NCBI GenBank assembly: GCA_041854955.1
Contig: JBHADF010000003.1
Coordinates: forward strand, 1 to 34,272
Direction: 5' to 3'
Source of the DNA: CAMENZ01 sp041854955
GTDB lineage: Bacteria; Bacillota; Clostridia; Peptostreptococcales; Anaerovoracaceae
Length of the DNA stretch: 34,272 nt
Shown: in pieces, positions 7,439 to 14,838 of the stretch
Numbering within the stretch: the stretch's first letter is position 1
Layout of the letters: each line of letters starts with the position of its first letter
Made by a program: the position numbers and the translations under genes
Notes under the pieces: model-generated
What the model was told of the DNA's origin: nothing
The model's input: only the letters and a program-made list of their open reading frames with translations
The model's database searches: none

Positions 7439-8188
7439 TTACAATTCTTCCAGCAGTTTTTCTATTGTCTTTTTTTCTTTTTTTGTCAAGCCTCTGAGCC
7501 TGTCCCCATCAGCCTTCCACTTGTCCAGCAGGTCCGGTCTTCTTTCTGCCGTAAGCCTTAAGGAATTTTCCAGCTGCCACAGGAAAATTTCCTTATGATT
7601 TCCTCCCGTCAGCACCTCAGGAACCTGCATTTCTTCATAGGTTCGTGGCTTTGTGTACTGGTCGTACTCCAGTAGTCCCGAATACACTGACTCCTCCGCG
7701 GCGGACTCCTTCGTTCCAAGAACTCCCGGCACAAATCTGAAAACCGCATCCAGCAAAACCATAGCAGCCAGCTCTCCGCCGGTCAGTACGTAATCTCCGA
7801 TAGAAACCTCTTCCATATCCCAATAGTCTATGACTCTCTGGTCCACACCTTCATAATGGCCGCATAGAATGGTTATTTCCTCCAGTTCCGCCAGCTCATC
7901 TATTTTCTCTTTATCCAGGATTTTCCCCCGGGGAGACATATATAGTATCTTTTTCTTATCCCCATCCAAGGCTTTCAGAGCATGGAATATGGGCTGGCAA
8001 AACATGAGCATGCCCACACCTCCGCCGTAGGGAGTATCGTCCACCTTCCTGTGCTTGTCCTCTGAAAAATCTCTTATATCTACTATATTAAATTCCAGTA
8101 CTCCTTTTTCCCGTGCTCTTCCTATGATGCTTTCTTCCGTCATAGCCTTGAACATTTCGGGGAAAAGGGTCAAGATATTTATCTTCAT
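7439..8188 (-). CDS. trmD: tRNA (guanine37-N1)-methyltransferase
   Basis: A 249-residue SPOUT methyltransferase that uses S-adenosylmethionine to methylate N1 of G37 next to the anticodon, preventing +1 frameshifts. The start MKINILTLFPEMF, DTPYGGGVGMLM, the knot segments YMSPRGKILD and CGHYEGVDQRVIDYW, and SIGDYVLTGGELAAMVLLDAV are all present. GAGGTG at the end of rimM serves as its ribosome binding site, and only two bases separate the genes. In most Firmicutes rplS follows trmD; here the next gene is a HlyD-like adaptor. Confidence 0.96.
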   Translation of the reverse strand: MKINILTLFPEMFKAMTEESIIGRAREKGVLEFNIVDIRDFSEDKHRKVDDTPYGGGVGMLMFCQPIFHALKALDGDKKKILYMSPRGKILDKEKIDELAELEEITILCGHYEGVDQRVIDYWDMEEVSIGDYVLTGGELAAMVLLDAVFRFVPGVLGTKESAAEESVYSGLLEYDQYTKPRTYEEMQVPEVLTGGNHKEIFLWQLENSLRLTAERRPDLLDKWKADGDRLRGLTKKEKKTIEKLLEEL

Positions 8189-8190
8189 TT

Positions 8191-8721
8191 TTACACCTCA
8201 AGGGCCTCATCTATAAAGCCGGGAATCAGCTTAACCTTTACGGTCCTCTCCTCCAGGCTGACGGATTTGACGAATTCCTCTACGGCAGGCAGGAGTATTT
8301 CCTGTCCTTTCAGGGTTTTTATAACATAGTTATCCTGAGCCGAGTTCTGCAAAACATCCACCAGCTCACCTATGGTGTCGCCGGTCTCATAGTCCAAAAC
8401 CTGCATTCCCATAAGGTCTCTTATGTAGAAGGTGTCTTCGGGAAGCTCCCTCAGATCCTCTTCTCCTATATAAAGCTCCCTTTCCTTTAGGGCCTCGGCG
8501 GCATTTCTGTCATCTACTCCCTTCAGCTTCAGCACTACCATGTTTTTCTGATTTCTGGACCCCTCTACATCATATTCGTCCATCTTATCCATGGTTTTTT
8601 TGCCTTTGACATATATGTGTTTCAGGCCTTCAAAGCCGTCTTTGTCGGAATAGCTGTAAACCTTCAATTCTCCTTTAAGGCCTACCACATTTACAATTTT
8701 ACCGATAAGAATTTTTTCCAT
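8191..8721 (-). CDS. rimM: 16S rRNA processing / ribosome maturation factor RimM
   Basis: A 176-residue protein with the N-terminal RimM barrel (IGKIVNVVGLKGELKVYSYSD, about residues 5-25) and the C-terminal PRC barrel (FYIRDLMGMQVLDYETGDTIGELVDVLQ, about 95-125; ILLPAVEEFVKSV near 145-160). RimM binds the 30S head and ribosomal protein S19 during assembly. I chose the ATG at 8721 because AAAGGTG lies 6 bases upstream; a GTG three codons earlier is part of that site. It sits between khpA and trmD as in most bacteria, but with a gap of 109 bases to khpA that holds a hairpin. Confidence 0.95.
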   Translation of the reverse strand: MEKILIGKIVNVVGLKGELKVYSYSDKDGFEGLKHIYVKGKKTMDKMDEYDVEGSRNQKNMVVLKLKGVDDRNAAEALKERELYIGEEDLRELPEDTFYIRDLMGMQVLDYETGDTIGELVDVLQNSAQDNYVIKTLKGQEILLPAVEEFVKSVSLEERTVKVKLIPGFIDEALEV

Positions 8722-8779
8722 AAACAGCACCTTTCCATACTCTTGGCCACATAGCGTTCAATCTCTGAAATACACTTAA

Positions 8780-8808
8780 GGCACATAGGAAATATGCTCC
8801 CATGTGCC
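8780..8808 (-). promoter_or_regulatory. 11-bp hairpin in the khpA-rimM gap
   Basis: On the transcribed strand GGCACATGGGA pairs with TCCTATGTGCC, 11 pairs with one G-U, around a 7-base loop. It lacks a following T-run, so it is not a normal terminator; an RNA processing or stabilising element that sets unequal expression of rpsP-khpA and rimM-trmD is a possible role. Nothing else is seen in this gap. Confidence 0.5.
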
Positions 8809-8830
8809 CGTAAAATCCGCAATACGATTA

Positions 8831-9064
8831 CTATTCCTTAATAATCTCTACTGTCACTTTTTTGTTTTCTTTTATAGCCGCTGCCTTGACAACGGTACGC
8901 AAAGCCTTGGCAATCCTGCCCTGCTTACCTATTATTTTACCCATATCCTCCGGGGAAACTTTTAATTGAATGACTGTTCCCTGACGGCCTTCTGTCTCGG
9001 TTATTTCGACGCCGTCCTGATTTGTCACCAGTGACTTGGCTATTGCTTCAACCAACTTAGTCAT
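8831..9064 (-). CDS. khpA: KH-domain RNA-binding protein KhpA (YlqC)
   Basis: A 77-residue single KH domain. The RNA-binding GxxG loop is GKQG at residues 46-49 within MGKIIGKQGRIAKALRTVV. KhpA, usually with its partner KhpB/EloR, binds many transcripts and influences cell elongation and division in Gram-positive bacteria. It lies between rpsP and rimM, its customary place. GGTGA about 7 bases before the ATG is a modest ribosome binding site. Confidence 0.94.
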   Translation of the reverse strand: MTKLVEAIAKSLVTNQDGVEITETEGRQGTVIQLKVSPEDMGKIIGKQGRIAKALRTVVKAAAIKENKKVTVEIIKE

Positions 9065-9085
9065 TAGTTTTCACCGTTTCCTTAA

Positions 9086-9328
9086 TTATTCGATAATTCC
9101 TGATTTCTTGAAAAGAGCCTTTACTGTCTCTGTAGGCTGTGCTCCTGTGGATAACCATTTATTTGCCTTCTCGGCATCGATTTTAATAGTCTTGGGTTCT
9201 GTCATAGGATCGTAATAACCGATTTCCTCGATGAATCTTCCGTCTCTGGGTGATCTGGAGTCAGCTACGATAACTCTGTAAAAAGGTGCCTTATGTGCTC
9301 CCATTCTTCTCAATCTGATTTTAACCAT
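9086..9328 (-). CDS. rpsP: 30S ribosomal protein S16
   Basis: An 80-residue S16 protein, beginning MVKIRLRRMGAHKAPFYRVIVADSRSPRDGRFIEEIGYYDP, the full family signature. The length is normal. AAGGAGG lies 9 bases before the ATG at 9328; a TTG two codons upstream is an unlikely start. It follows ffh by 14 bases and precedes khpA by 21, so it is part of the ylxM-ffh transcript. Confidence 0.97.
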   Translation of the reverse strand: MVKIRLRRMGAHKAPFYRVIVADSRSPRDGRFIEEIGYYDPMTEPKTIKIDAEKANKWLSTGAQPTETVKALFKKSGIIE

Positions 9329-9342
9329 TTTCAATATCCTCC

Positions 9343-10683
9343 TTAAAATAGTCCTCTTAAATTTTTATTATTTTTCATAAAGTTCGGGTTGGAAAACTGC
9401 TTCATCAGCTTTCTCGCATCCTCATACTTTTTGACTAAACTGTTTACTTTGGAAACCGGCTGTCCGGCTCCCGCTGCGATTCTCTTTCTCCTGCTTGCAT
9501 TGAGCAGGTTGGGATTGCGGCGTTCCTCTCTTGTCATGGAGTATATGATGGCCTCCATCTGACGGAACTCCTTCTCACCCTTTTCTATTTCTTCATCGCT
9601 GACCTTCTTTTTACCCATGCCGGGAATCATGTCCAGAATTTTCCCCAAGCCGCCCATGTTTCTAACCTGGCCCATCTGCTCCAAGAAATCCTCTAAGGTA
9701 AATTCATTCTTTCTAAGCTTCTTTTCCAGCTTGGCTGCGGCTTCCTCGTCGTAGGCCTCCTGAGCCTTTTCGATAAGGGAAAGCATGTCTCCCATGCCCA
9801 GAATTCTCGATGCCATTCTCTCCGGATGGAAGGGCTCAAGAGCATCAAACTTTTCTCCCATACCTATGAATTTTACAGGTTTTCCCGTAACCTTCTTTGC
9901 GGAAAGGGCAGCTCCTCCTCGAGAGTCTCCGTCCATCTTGGTCATGATGATTCCGTCCAGTCCCAGCTTTTCGCTGAAGCCTTCGGCGGCATTGACTGCA
10001 TCCTGACCTGTAAGGGCATCCACCACCAGTAAAACCTCGTGAGGCTTTACTGCTTTTTTAACTCTGACAAGCTCTTCCATGAGCTCTTCGTCTATCTGAA
10101 GGCGGCCGGCCGTGTCCACGATGAGAACATCCAAACCGCGCTTTTCAGCTTCTTTTCTGGCAGCTAAGGCTATATCCTCGGCTACTCTGCTGTTTCTATC
10201 CGTATAAACGGGGACGCCTACGCTGTTACCTACTATTTCCAGCTGGTCTATGGCTGCAGGCCTGTATATGTCGCAAGCTGCCAGCATGGGCTTCTTGCCG
10301 TTTTTCTTTAAATAATTTGCCAGCTTTCCGCAGGTGGTGGTTTTTCCCGTTCCCTGTAGACCCACCATGAGGAGTACCGTAAAGCCGCTGGGGCTGTAGG
10401 TCAGCTTAGAGTTGGTTCCGCCCATGAGGGAGACCAGTTCCTCGTTTACAATTTTTATAACCTGCTGTCCCGGCGTCAGGCTCTTCAAAACATCCGAGCC
10501 CAGGGCCTTTTCCTTTACATCGCTGACGAATTCCTTTACGACCTTGAAGTTTACGTCGGCTTCCAAAAGGGCCAGCTTAACTTCTCTCATCGCCGCATCT
10601 ATGTCAGCTTCCGTCAGGACTCCTTTTCCTCTGAGCCTTTGGAAAGTATTTTGCAATTTTTCCGATAAATTCTCAAATGCCAT
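9343..10683 (-). CDS. ffh: signal recognition particle GTPase Ffh (SRP54)
   Basis: A 446-residue protein with an N-terminal helical bundle (about 1-85), a GTPase G domain (P-loop GLQGTGKT at about 108-115, DTAGR, TKMDGDSRGG) and a methionine-rich M domain (about 300-446) that includes SRRKRIAAGAGQPVSKVN, which binds 4.5S/SRP RNA. Ffh targets ribosomes translating membrane proteins to FtsY. GAGG lies 7 bases before the ATG, at the end of ylxM, and the genes are separated by 2 bases. ftsY, often upstream of ylxM, is not in this window. Confidence 0.97.
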   Translation of the reverse strand: MAFENLSEKLQNTFQRLRGKGVLTEADIDAAMREVKLALLEADVNFKVVKEFVSDVKEKALGSDVLKSLTPGQQVIKIVNEELVSLMGGTNSKLTYSPSGFTVLLMVGLQGTGKTTTCGKLANYLKKNGKKPMLAACDIYRPAAIDQLEIVGNSVGVPVYTDRNSRVAEDIALAARKEAEKRGLDVLIVDTAGRLQIDEELMEELVRVKKAVKPHEVLLVVDALTGQDAVNAAEGFSEKLGLDGIIMTKMDGDSRGGAALSAKKVTGKPVKFIGMGEKFDALEPFHPERMASRILGMGDMLSLIEKAQEAYDEEAAAKLEKKLRKNEFTLEDFLEQMGQVRNMGGLGKILDMIPGMGKKKVSDEEIEKGEKEFRQMEAIIYSMTREERRNPNLLNASRRKRIAAGAGQPVSKVNSLVKKYEDARKLMKQFSNPNFMKNNKNLRGLF

Positions 10684-10685
10684 TA

Positions 10686-11066
10686 TCAGTCCTCTAATCT
10701 ATCTATTATGGTTTTAACTTCTTCTAATATTTTCACCGTTTCCGGGTCAGCGGTCATTCCAACGGCTTTCACCATGGCTTCATCTATCTTTGCTATGGCC
10801 TTCCGTGACTCCATGAGTCTCTCCGCCAAGCCCAGCTTTTCCTCATAGCCTCGGAGAGCCAGCTCCGCAGCCTTTAGGGTGTTGTGCACCGCCTGTCTGG
10901 AAATGCCGAATTCATCGCCGATTTCCGCCAGAGAAAGATTTTCCTCGTGGTAAAGTCCCATGACCTCCCTCTGCTTTTCCGTCAAAAGGCCACCATAGAA
11001 ATCGTATAGCAGGCTCATACGGCCTATGTCTTCCACGGCATGCTGCCCCTTGAAATCCTCTTTCAT
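10686..11066 (-). CDS. ylxM: YlxM/P13-like HTH DNA-binding protein (UPF0122)
   Basis: A 126-residue protein with a sigma-70 region 4-like helix-turn-helix: LTEKQREVMGLYHEENLSLAEIGDEFGISRQAVHNTLKAAEL (about residues 23-65). The family occurs beside ffh and has been proposed to modulate SRP function, but its target is unclear. I chose the ATG at 11066 because GGAGG lies 6 bases upstream; a TTG seven codons earlier precedes this site. It is the first gene after the promoter at 11115-11143. Confidence 0.9.
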   Translation of the reverse strand: MKEDFKGQHAVEDIGRMSLLYDFYGGLLTEKQREVMGLYHEENLSLAEIGDEFGISRQAVHNTLKAAELALRGYEEKLGLAERLMESRKAIAKIDEAMVKAVGMTADPETVKILEEVKTIIDRLED

Positions 11067-11114
11067 CCCGTCCTCCGGTGGTGTCAACTTAAATAGCTTT
11101 ACACTTACTATGAT

Positions 11115-11143
11115 AATATATCACGACTTAGTTATGGTGTCAA
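11115..11143 (-). promoter_or_regulatory. near-consensus promoter of the ylxM-ffh-rpsP operon
   Basis: On the minus strand, TTGACA (11138-11143) and TATATT (11115-11120) are separated by 17 bases. The -35 is perfect and the -10 has one difference. The expected transcript begins near 11108, about 42 bases before the ylxM start. It should drive much of the long translation/division cluster. Confidence 0.8.
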
Positions 11144-11174
11144 CTGTTTTTTGTTAACATTTTGGGTGTGTGGG

Positions 11175-11352
11175 TATTCCCGGCGGCGAGGAACCTAAGT
11201 CCTTCCACCTATGGTTCAAGGGCAAATCGTTAGTTCGTTGTGATACTCTCGGCGGCGGGGAACCTAGGCCCTTCCACCTATGGTTCAAGGGCAAATCGTT
11301 AGTTCGTTGCGATATTACCAGCGTACGGGGAACCTAAGCCCTTCCACCTATG
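11175..11352. repeat. 2.5 copies of a 69-base tandem repeat with pseudoknot potential
   Basis: Copies begin at 11175, 11244 and 11313, with the third truncated after about 40 bases. The first two are nearly identical over 65 bases. Each full copy contains GAACC, then GCCCTT (or GTCCTT), then GGTTC, then AAGGGC; the first pairs with the third and the second with the fourth, an H-type pseudoknot order. The difference in copy 1 preserves pairing through G-U. The third copy keeps only the 5' half. Function unknown. Confidence 0.75.
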
Positions 11353-11530
11353 AAATCATACCAATCCCATACTTTTTGTCGGTTTGGCTTGAAAACCGGG
11401 TAAAATCGTCATACCAAAACACTCAAAAAGCGGGAAAAGTATGATTCCCGCCTCCAAACTGCCATAAAATGGAAATTTTGTCATGCCAAACGGTCAGAAA
11501 ACTGCTGATTGGCATGATTTTCCCAGTCGG
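11353..11530. repeat. degenerate imperfect palindromic repeats (TCAT[A/G]CCAA family)
   Basis: TCATACCAA or TCATGCCAA occurs at about 11356, 11409 and 11481. The last is matched by the perfect inverse TTGGCATGA at 11509-11517, and the first by GTATGAT at 11439-11445. The segments from 11408 and 11480 align along about 45 bases, ending in ATGATT followed by CCC. These look like decayed copies of an imperfect palindrome. Confidence 0.55.
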
Positions 11531-11579
11531 CCATATTTTTACGTGTTTTATGCCTACTATCCTAAAGCACCACAAGTCC

Positions 11580-12509
11580 TCAAAGCCCCTCTTCTCTGTT
11601 TCCTACAGCGGATATGAGTATACCCGATATGATGAAGATGAGCCCCACCACCGTGTACCAGCCCCATAGGTCTCCTCCCCAGAGAATTCCGGCCAAAACT
11701 CCCACGGCAGTTATCAGGTTTGTCTGTATGCAGGTAGCCATGGCCGCAGATATTCTTGACAAGGTAAAGTTGAATATGAGATAGGCCAGGAAGGAGCAGC
11801 CCACTCCCAGATAGATCAGAGACACCGTCGTAGATCCTCCGGAAATAAACACCTTATAGGGATGCAAGCCGTACCCTTGGGCAAAGGAAATGGCATTGAA
11901 AAATAAAGCTCCCTCCAAGGCTACGGCAAAGGTCACTTCAAAGGCTGTAAAGCTTTGGGACAGCCTGTGGGATAAAAGTGTATAGGCCGCCCCCACCAAA
12001 ATAGCAATGAGCAAAGCACCGTATCCCAGCAGCTTTCCCTTAAAGGAAACTTCTCCCAAGTCAAAGGCGGGAGAAAGGGCAACACATATAACCACTCCGG
12101 AAAATCCCACCAAAATGCCGGCGATTACCTTAGGCGGAATCTTTTCCTTAAAGGCCAAGGCTCCCTCCACCACTACCATGAGAGGTATCACGGCTATAAA
12201 AATAGAGCTTTCGGAGGCGGTGGTCAGGTCAATTCCCCATGCCTCAAAGAAAGCGTATATGCATGGCTGAAGGAAGGCAGCCAAAGCAAGCAGCTTCAGA
12301 GGCTTCCCCTTGTAGTTAAGCTTTACTGTCCCTGTAAGCACCAGGCCGCCGAAGAGAAGCAGAGACATGAGCCAGCGCACGGCCAATACTTCTATGGGCT
12401 CTAATTTTACGAGAGCAACCTTTGTTCCAAAAAAAGACAGCCCCCAGAGCAATGCTAAGGACACAAACATGGTGTAAAGAAATATTTTGCTTTCCTGTAT
12501 TTTTTTCAT
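11580..12509 (-). CDS. EamA-family drug/metabolite transporter (DMT superfamily)
   Basis: A 309-residue integral membrane protein with about ten hydrophobic helices arranged as two EamA repeats (about 8-145 and 160-300). The first has ALLWGLSFFGTKVALVKLEPIEVLAVRWL; the second ends with AMATCIQTNLITAVGVLAGILWGGDLWGWYTVVGLIFIISGIL. Such proteins export amino acids, nucleosides or other metabolites; the substrate cannot be told from the sequence. The ATG at 12509 has no ribosome binding site, and a TATAAT lies only 5 bases upstream of it, so a leaderless transcript is possible. A strong hairpin (12521-12547) separates it from the upstream gene. Confidence 0.88.
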   Translation of the reverse strand: MKKIQESKIFLYTMFVSLALLWGLSFFGTKVALVKLEPIEVLAVRWLMSLLLFGGLVLTGTVKLNYKGKPLKLLALAAFLQPCIYAFFEAWGIDLTTASESSIFIAVIPLMVVVEGALAFKEKIPPKVIAGILVGFSGVVICVALSPAFDLGEVSFKGKLLGYGALLIAILVGAAYTLLSHRLSQSFTAFEVTFAVALEGALFFNAISFAQGYGLHPYKVFISGGSTTVSLIYLGVGCSFLAYLIFNFTLSRISAAMATCIQTNLITAVGVLAGILWGGDLWGWYTVVGLIFIISGILISAVGNREEGL

Positions 12510-12520
12510 ACTGAATTATA

Positions 12521-12547
12521 GGGCTTCGGCCGTAAATGCCGAAGCCC
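12521..12547 (-). terminator. 10-bp GC-rich hairpin after the beta-CASP gene
   Basis: GGGCTTCGGC and its perfect complement flank a 7-base loop. On the minus strand it follows the stop of the beta-CASP gene by 27 bases. It is followed by TATAATT rather than a T-run, so it is either a weak terminator or a 3'-end stabiliser. Confidence 0.5.
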
Positions 12548-12574
12548 TGCCTTTCTCACTAATATGACTGATTA

Positions 12575-14251
12575 TTAAGCCTGCTCGCTTAAGGGCTTGC
12601 CGTCCCTATCCTCGGATGTAATGGTAGAACCCAAGGTCATGGCAGCCTTTTGAAGCTCTAAGATGATATTGTTTATCTCCATCAGCTTTTCCGCAGGAAT
12701 TTCCTTGTTAATGGTACCCTTTGCCTTGTTCAGGATAGCGTCTACATCGTTTTCAATGCTTACCACCTTTTCCTTCAGGGTATCTATATCCTCTACATTT
12801 ATGGCCTCGCGGATAATCTCTTCCTTAGATAACAGTTTGCCTGTTTCCAGCTCGAATTCGGTGTTTTCAAACACAGGGGTCGTATCGTAGCCGTAGACCT
12901 CTTTCACCTTCTTTGCAAACTCTACCTTAGCCTCCTCTTCACCATGAACCAGGAAAATCTGCTTCGGCTTAACCTGAAAACCTCCCAGCCAGTCTAAAAG
13001 ACCATTTTGGTCAGCATGGCCGGAGAAGCCCTCCAGATTATATATCTCGGCGCCTACCATTATGGTTTCTCCGAAAAGCTTCACCTCTTTGGCACCTTCC
13101 ACCAGCATTCTTCCCAAGGTTCCTTCCGCCTGATAGCCTACGAAGACTACGCTGTTTCTTGAATCCCAAAGATTGTGCTTCAGGTGATGCCTTATTCTGC
13201 CGGCTTCACACATGCCGGAAGCGGAGATTATAATTTTAGGTGTCTTGTCCATATTGAGCATCTGAGAGTCCTGAGTATTTCTGGTAAACTTTAAATTGGG
13301 GAAATCCAAAGGATTGTCTCCTGACAAGATATACTGTTTAGTTTCTTCATCGAACACTGCGGCGTTTTTCTTGAAAACCTCCGTAGCTGTGGTAGCCATG
13401 GGGCTGTCTATGTAGACATTAACCTTTCCCAAAACGGGATCGTATTCCGGATGGTGTTCGTAAAATCTGTTGAACTGGAATATCATCTCCTGAGTTCTGC
13501 CCACAGCAAAGGAAGGTATGATAACGCTTCCGCCTCTTTTTATAGTTTTTAAAACTATGGAAATAAGCGCGTCTATGGAAGCCTCATTTTCCGGGTGTAA
13601 GCGGTTGCCGTAAGTAGTTTCCATTATGACATAATCCGCCTTCTTTATCTTGGTGGGGTCACGAAGGATAGGTCTTGTAACCTCTCCCAAGTCCCCTGAG
13701 AATACTATCTTTGAGGTGGTATCACCTTCATCTACCCATATTTCCGTTATGGCTGAACCTAAAATATGGCCGGCATCGTTGAAGACTATTCTCATGCTTT
13801 CGTTAAGCTCTATGAGCTGGTCGTAGAGCACAGGCTTTACCAGCTTCAAGGCTGCTTCCGCATCAGCCACGGTGTATAAAGGTTCCTCAGGCCTTTTTCC
13901 GGTTCTGGCATTCTTTTTGCTCTGCCACTCCGCATCCTTTTCGTGGATATAGGCTGAATCTATGAGCATTACCTTCAGCAGGTCTGCCGTAGCATCGGTA
14001 CAATAGATGTCACCCTTAAAGCCTCTCTTTACGAGAAGGGGCAATCTGCCGCAATGGTCTATGTGTGTATGGCTCAAAACTACACACTCTACAGCCTCCA
14101 CATCAAAAGGGAAGGGGTTGTAGTTCAGCTTCTCTTCTTCTTTGCCGCCCTGATGCTGACCGCAGTCCAGCAAAATCATGTGCTTTTCCGTGGTTAAAAG
14201 ATGACATGAGCCGGTTACGCCCGAAGTCGCTCCGCAAAATTTTATTTTCAT
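12575..14251 (-). CDS. MBL-fold beta-CASP ribonuclease-like protein (YSH1/CPSF-type, RMMBL)
   Basis: A 558-residue metallo-beta-lactamase protein with a beta-CASP insert. Motif 2 HTHIDH lies at 61-66, motif 3 in NDAGHILGSA, motif 4 in FSGDLGE; the beta-CASP part follows (TTYGNRLHP, SFAVGRTQE, SPMATTATEVF, SASGMCEAGRIRHHL), then the RMMBL-type segment GFSGHADQNGLLDWL and FLVHGEEEAK. This is the CPSF-73/YSH1-like subgroup, expected to cut or degrade RNA with two zinc ions, but it is distinct from RNase J. The last ~65 residues are a helical extension not typical of the core. GGAGGTGA precedes the ATG. RNA substrate unknown. Confidence 0.87.
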   Translation of the reverse strand: MKIKFCGATSGVTGSCHLLTTEKHMILLDCGQHQGGKEEEKLNYNPFPFDVEAVECVVLSHTHIDHCGRLPLLVKRGFKGDIYCTDATADLLKVMLIDSAYIHEKDAEWQSKKNARTGKRPEEPLYTVADAEAALKLVKPVLYDQLIELNESMRIVFNDAGHILGSAITEIWVDEGDTTSKIVFSGDLGEVTRPILRDPTKIKKADYVIMETTYGNRLHPENEASIDALISIVLKTIKRGGSVIIPSFAVGRTQEMIFQFNRFYEHHPEYDPVLGKVNVYIDSPMATTATEVFKKNAAVFDEETKQYILSGDNPLDFPNLKFTRNTQDSQMLNMDKTPKIIISASGMCEAGRIRHHLKHNLWDSRNSVVFVGYQAEGTLGRMLVEGAKEVKLFGETIMVGAEIYNLEGFSGHADQNGLLDWLGGFQVKPKQIFLVHGEEEAKVEFAKKVKEVYGYDTTPVFENTEFELETGKLLSKEEIIREAINVEDIDTLKEKVVSIENDVDAILNKAKGTINKEIPAEKLMEINNIILELQKAAMTLGSTITSEDRDGKPLSEQA

Positions 14252-14268
14252 TTAAGTCTCACCTCCGC

Positions 14269-14823
14269 TTACTTATAGTCCCAAAGGCTCCTATCAGCTG
14301 TGGATACGGCTGTAGCTCCTGCGGCCAAGGCCTCATCCACCTCCCGTGTGAACTCTATGAGTCCTCCGGCTATTATGATTGTTTTTACCTTTTCATTAAA
14401 TTCGATAATCTTCTTGCTGACCACTCCCGGCATGATTTCCACCACATCGGGTTTGGCTATTCTTATGGAGTCCACCGCCGTATCTACGGAGTGGGAATCC
14501 ACTATAAAGAATCTCTGTACCGTAATAAGTCCCAGCTCCTTAGCTGGTCTTATCATGTTGGTTTTAGTGGTTAAAATTCCGTCCGCCCCCTGGAGCTTAA
14601 CATATTGAAGGCCTACTCGATCCTTTCCTATGCCATCGGCAAAATCCATGTGTATCAACACCTTTTTCCCGGCGGCATGTCCCTTTTCTATCATGCCTCC
14701 TATGTTGAGTATATTGGAATTTTGCAGGAAAATAACATCCACCTTAGACCTTAAGGCTTCCTGAAAATCCTCTTCCGTTCTTACAGCAGCTGCAACTTTT
14801 CTCTCATCAAACAATGTAACCAT
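14269..14823 (-). CDS. glpP: GlpP family glycerol-3-phosphate-responsive antiterminator
   Basis: A 184-residue TIM-barrel-like protein matching GlpP: FLQNSNILNIGGMIEKGHAAGKKVLIHMDFADGIGKD, GILTTKTNMIRPAKELGLITVQRFFIVDSHS, PDVVEIMPGVVSKKI and IIAGGLIEFTREVDEALAAGATAVSTADRSLW. In Bacillus it binds glycerol 3-phosphate and mRNA leaders to prevent termination before glpFK and glpD. None of those genes lies in this window, so targets must be elsewhere or the gene has another job. GGGAGAGA lies near the ATG at 14823. It lies between the beta-CASP nuclease and the PHP protein. Confidence 0.88.
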   Translation of the reverse strand: MVTLFDERKVAAAVRTEEDFQEALRSKVDVIFLQNSNILNIGGMIEKGHAAGKKVLIHMDFADGIGKDRVGLQYVKLQGADGILTTKTNMIRPAKELGLITVQRFFIVDSHSVDTAVDSIRIAKPDVVEIMPGVVSKKIIEFNEKVKTIIIAGGLIEFTREVDEALAAGATAVSTADRSLWDYK

Positions 14824-14838
14824 TCTATCTCTCCCACA

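Larger units (their letters stand above)
11067..11579. other. gene-free region between ylxM and the EamA gene
   Basis: About 510 bases without a credible gene. It holds the ylxM promoter, then a tandem repeat array (11175-11352) and a second group of imperfect palindromic repeats (11353-11530), each listed separately. No transposase fragment, tRNA or rRNA is visible. Confidence 0.7.

Noticed and set aside
11190..11245. tRNA gene (GGTTCAA resembles a T-loop)
   Set aside because: No acceptor stem, anticodon stem or D-arm fits around it; the motif pairs better within the repeat as a pseudoknot.
11175..11352. CRISPR array
   Set aside because: The repeated part occupies nearly the whole 69-base period, so there are no variable spacers, and no cas genes are near.
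12515..12547. Rho-independent terminator with full confidence
   Set aside because: The stem is strong but neither side has a T-run, so it was scored only as a possible terminator.
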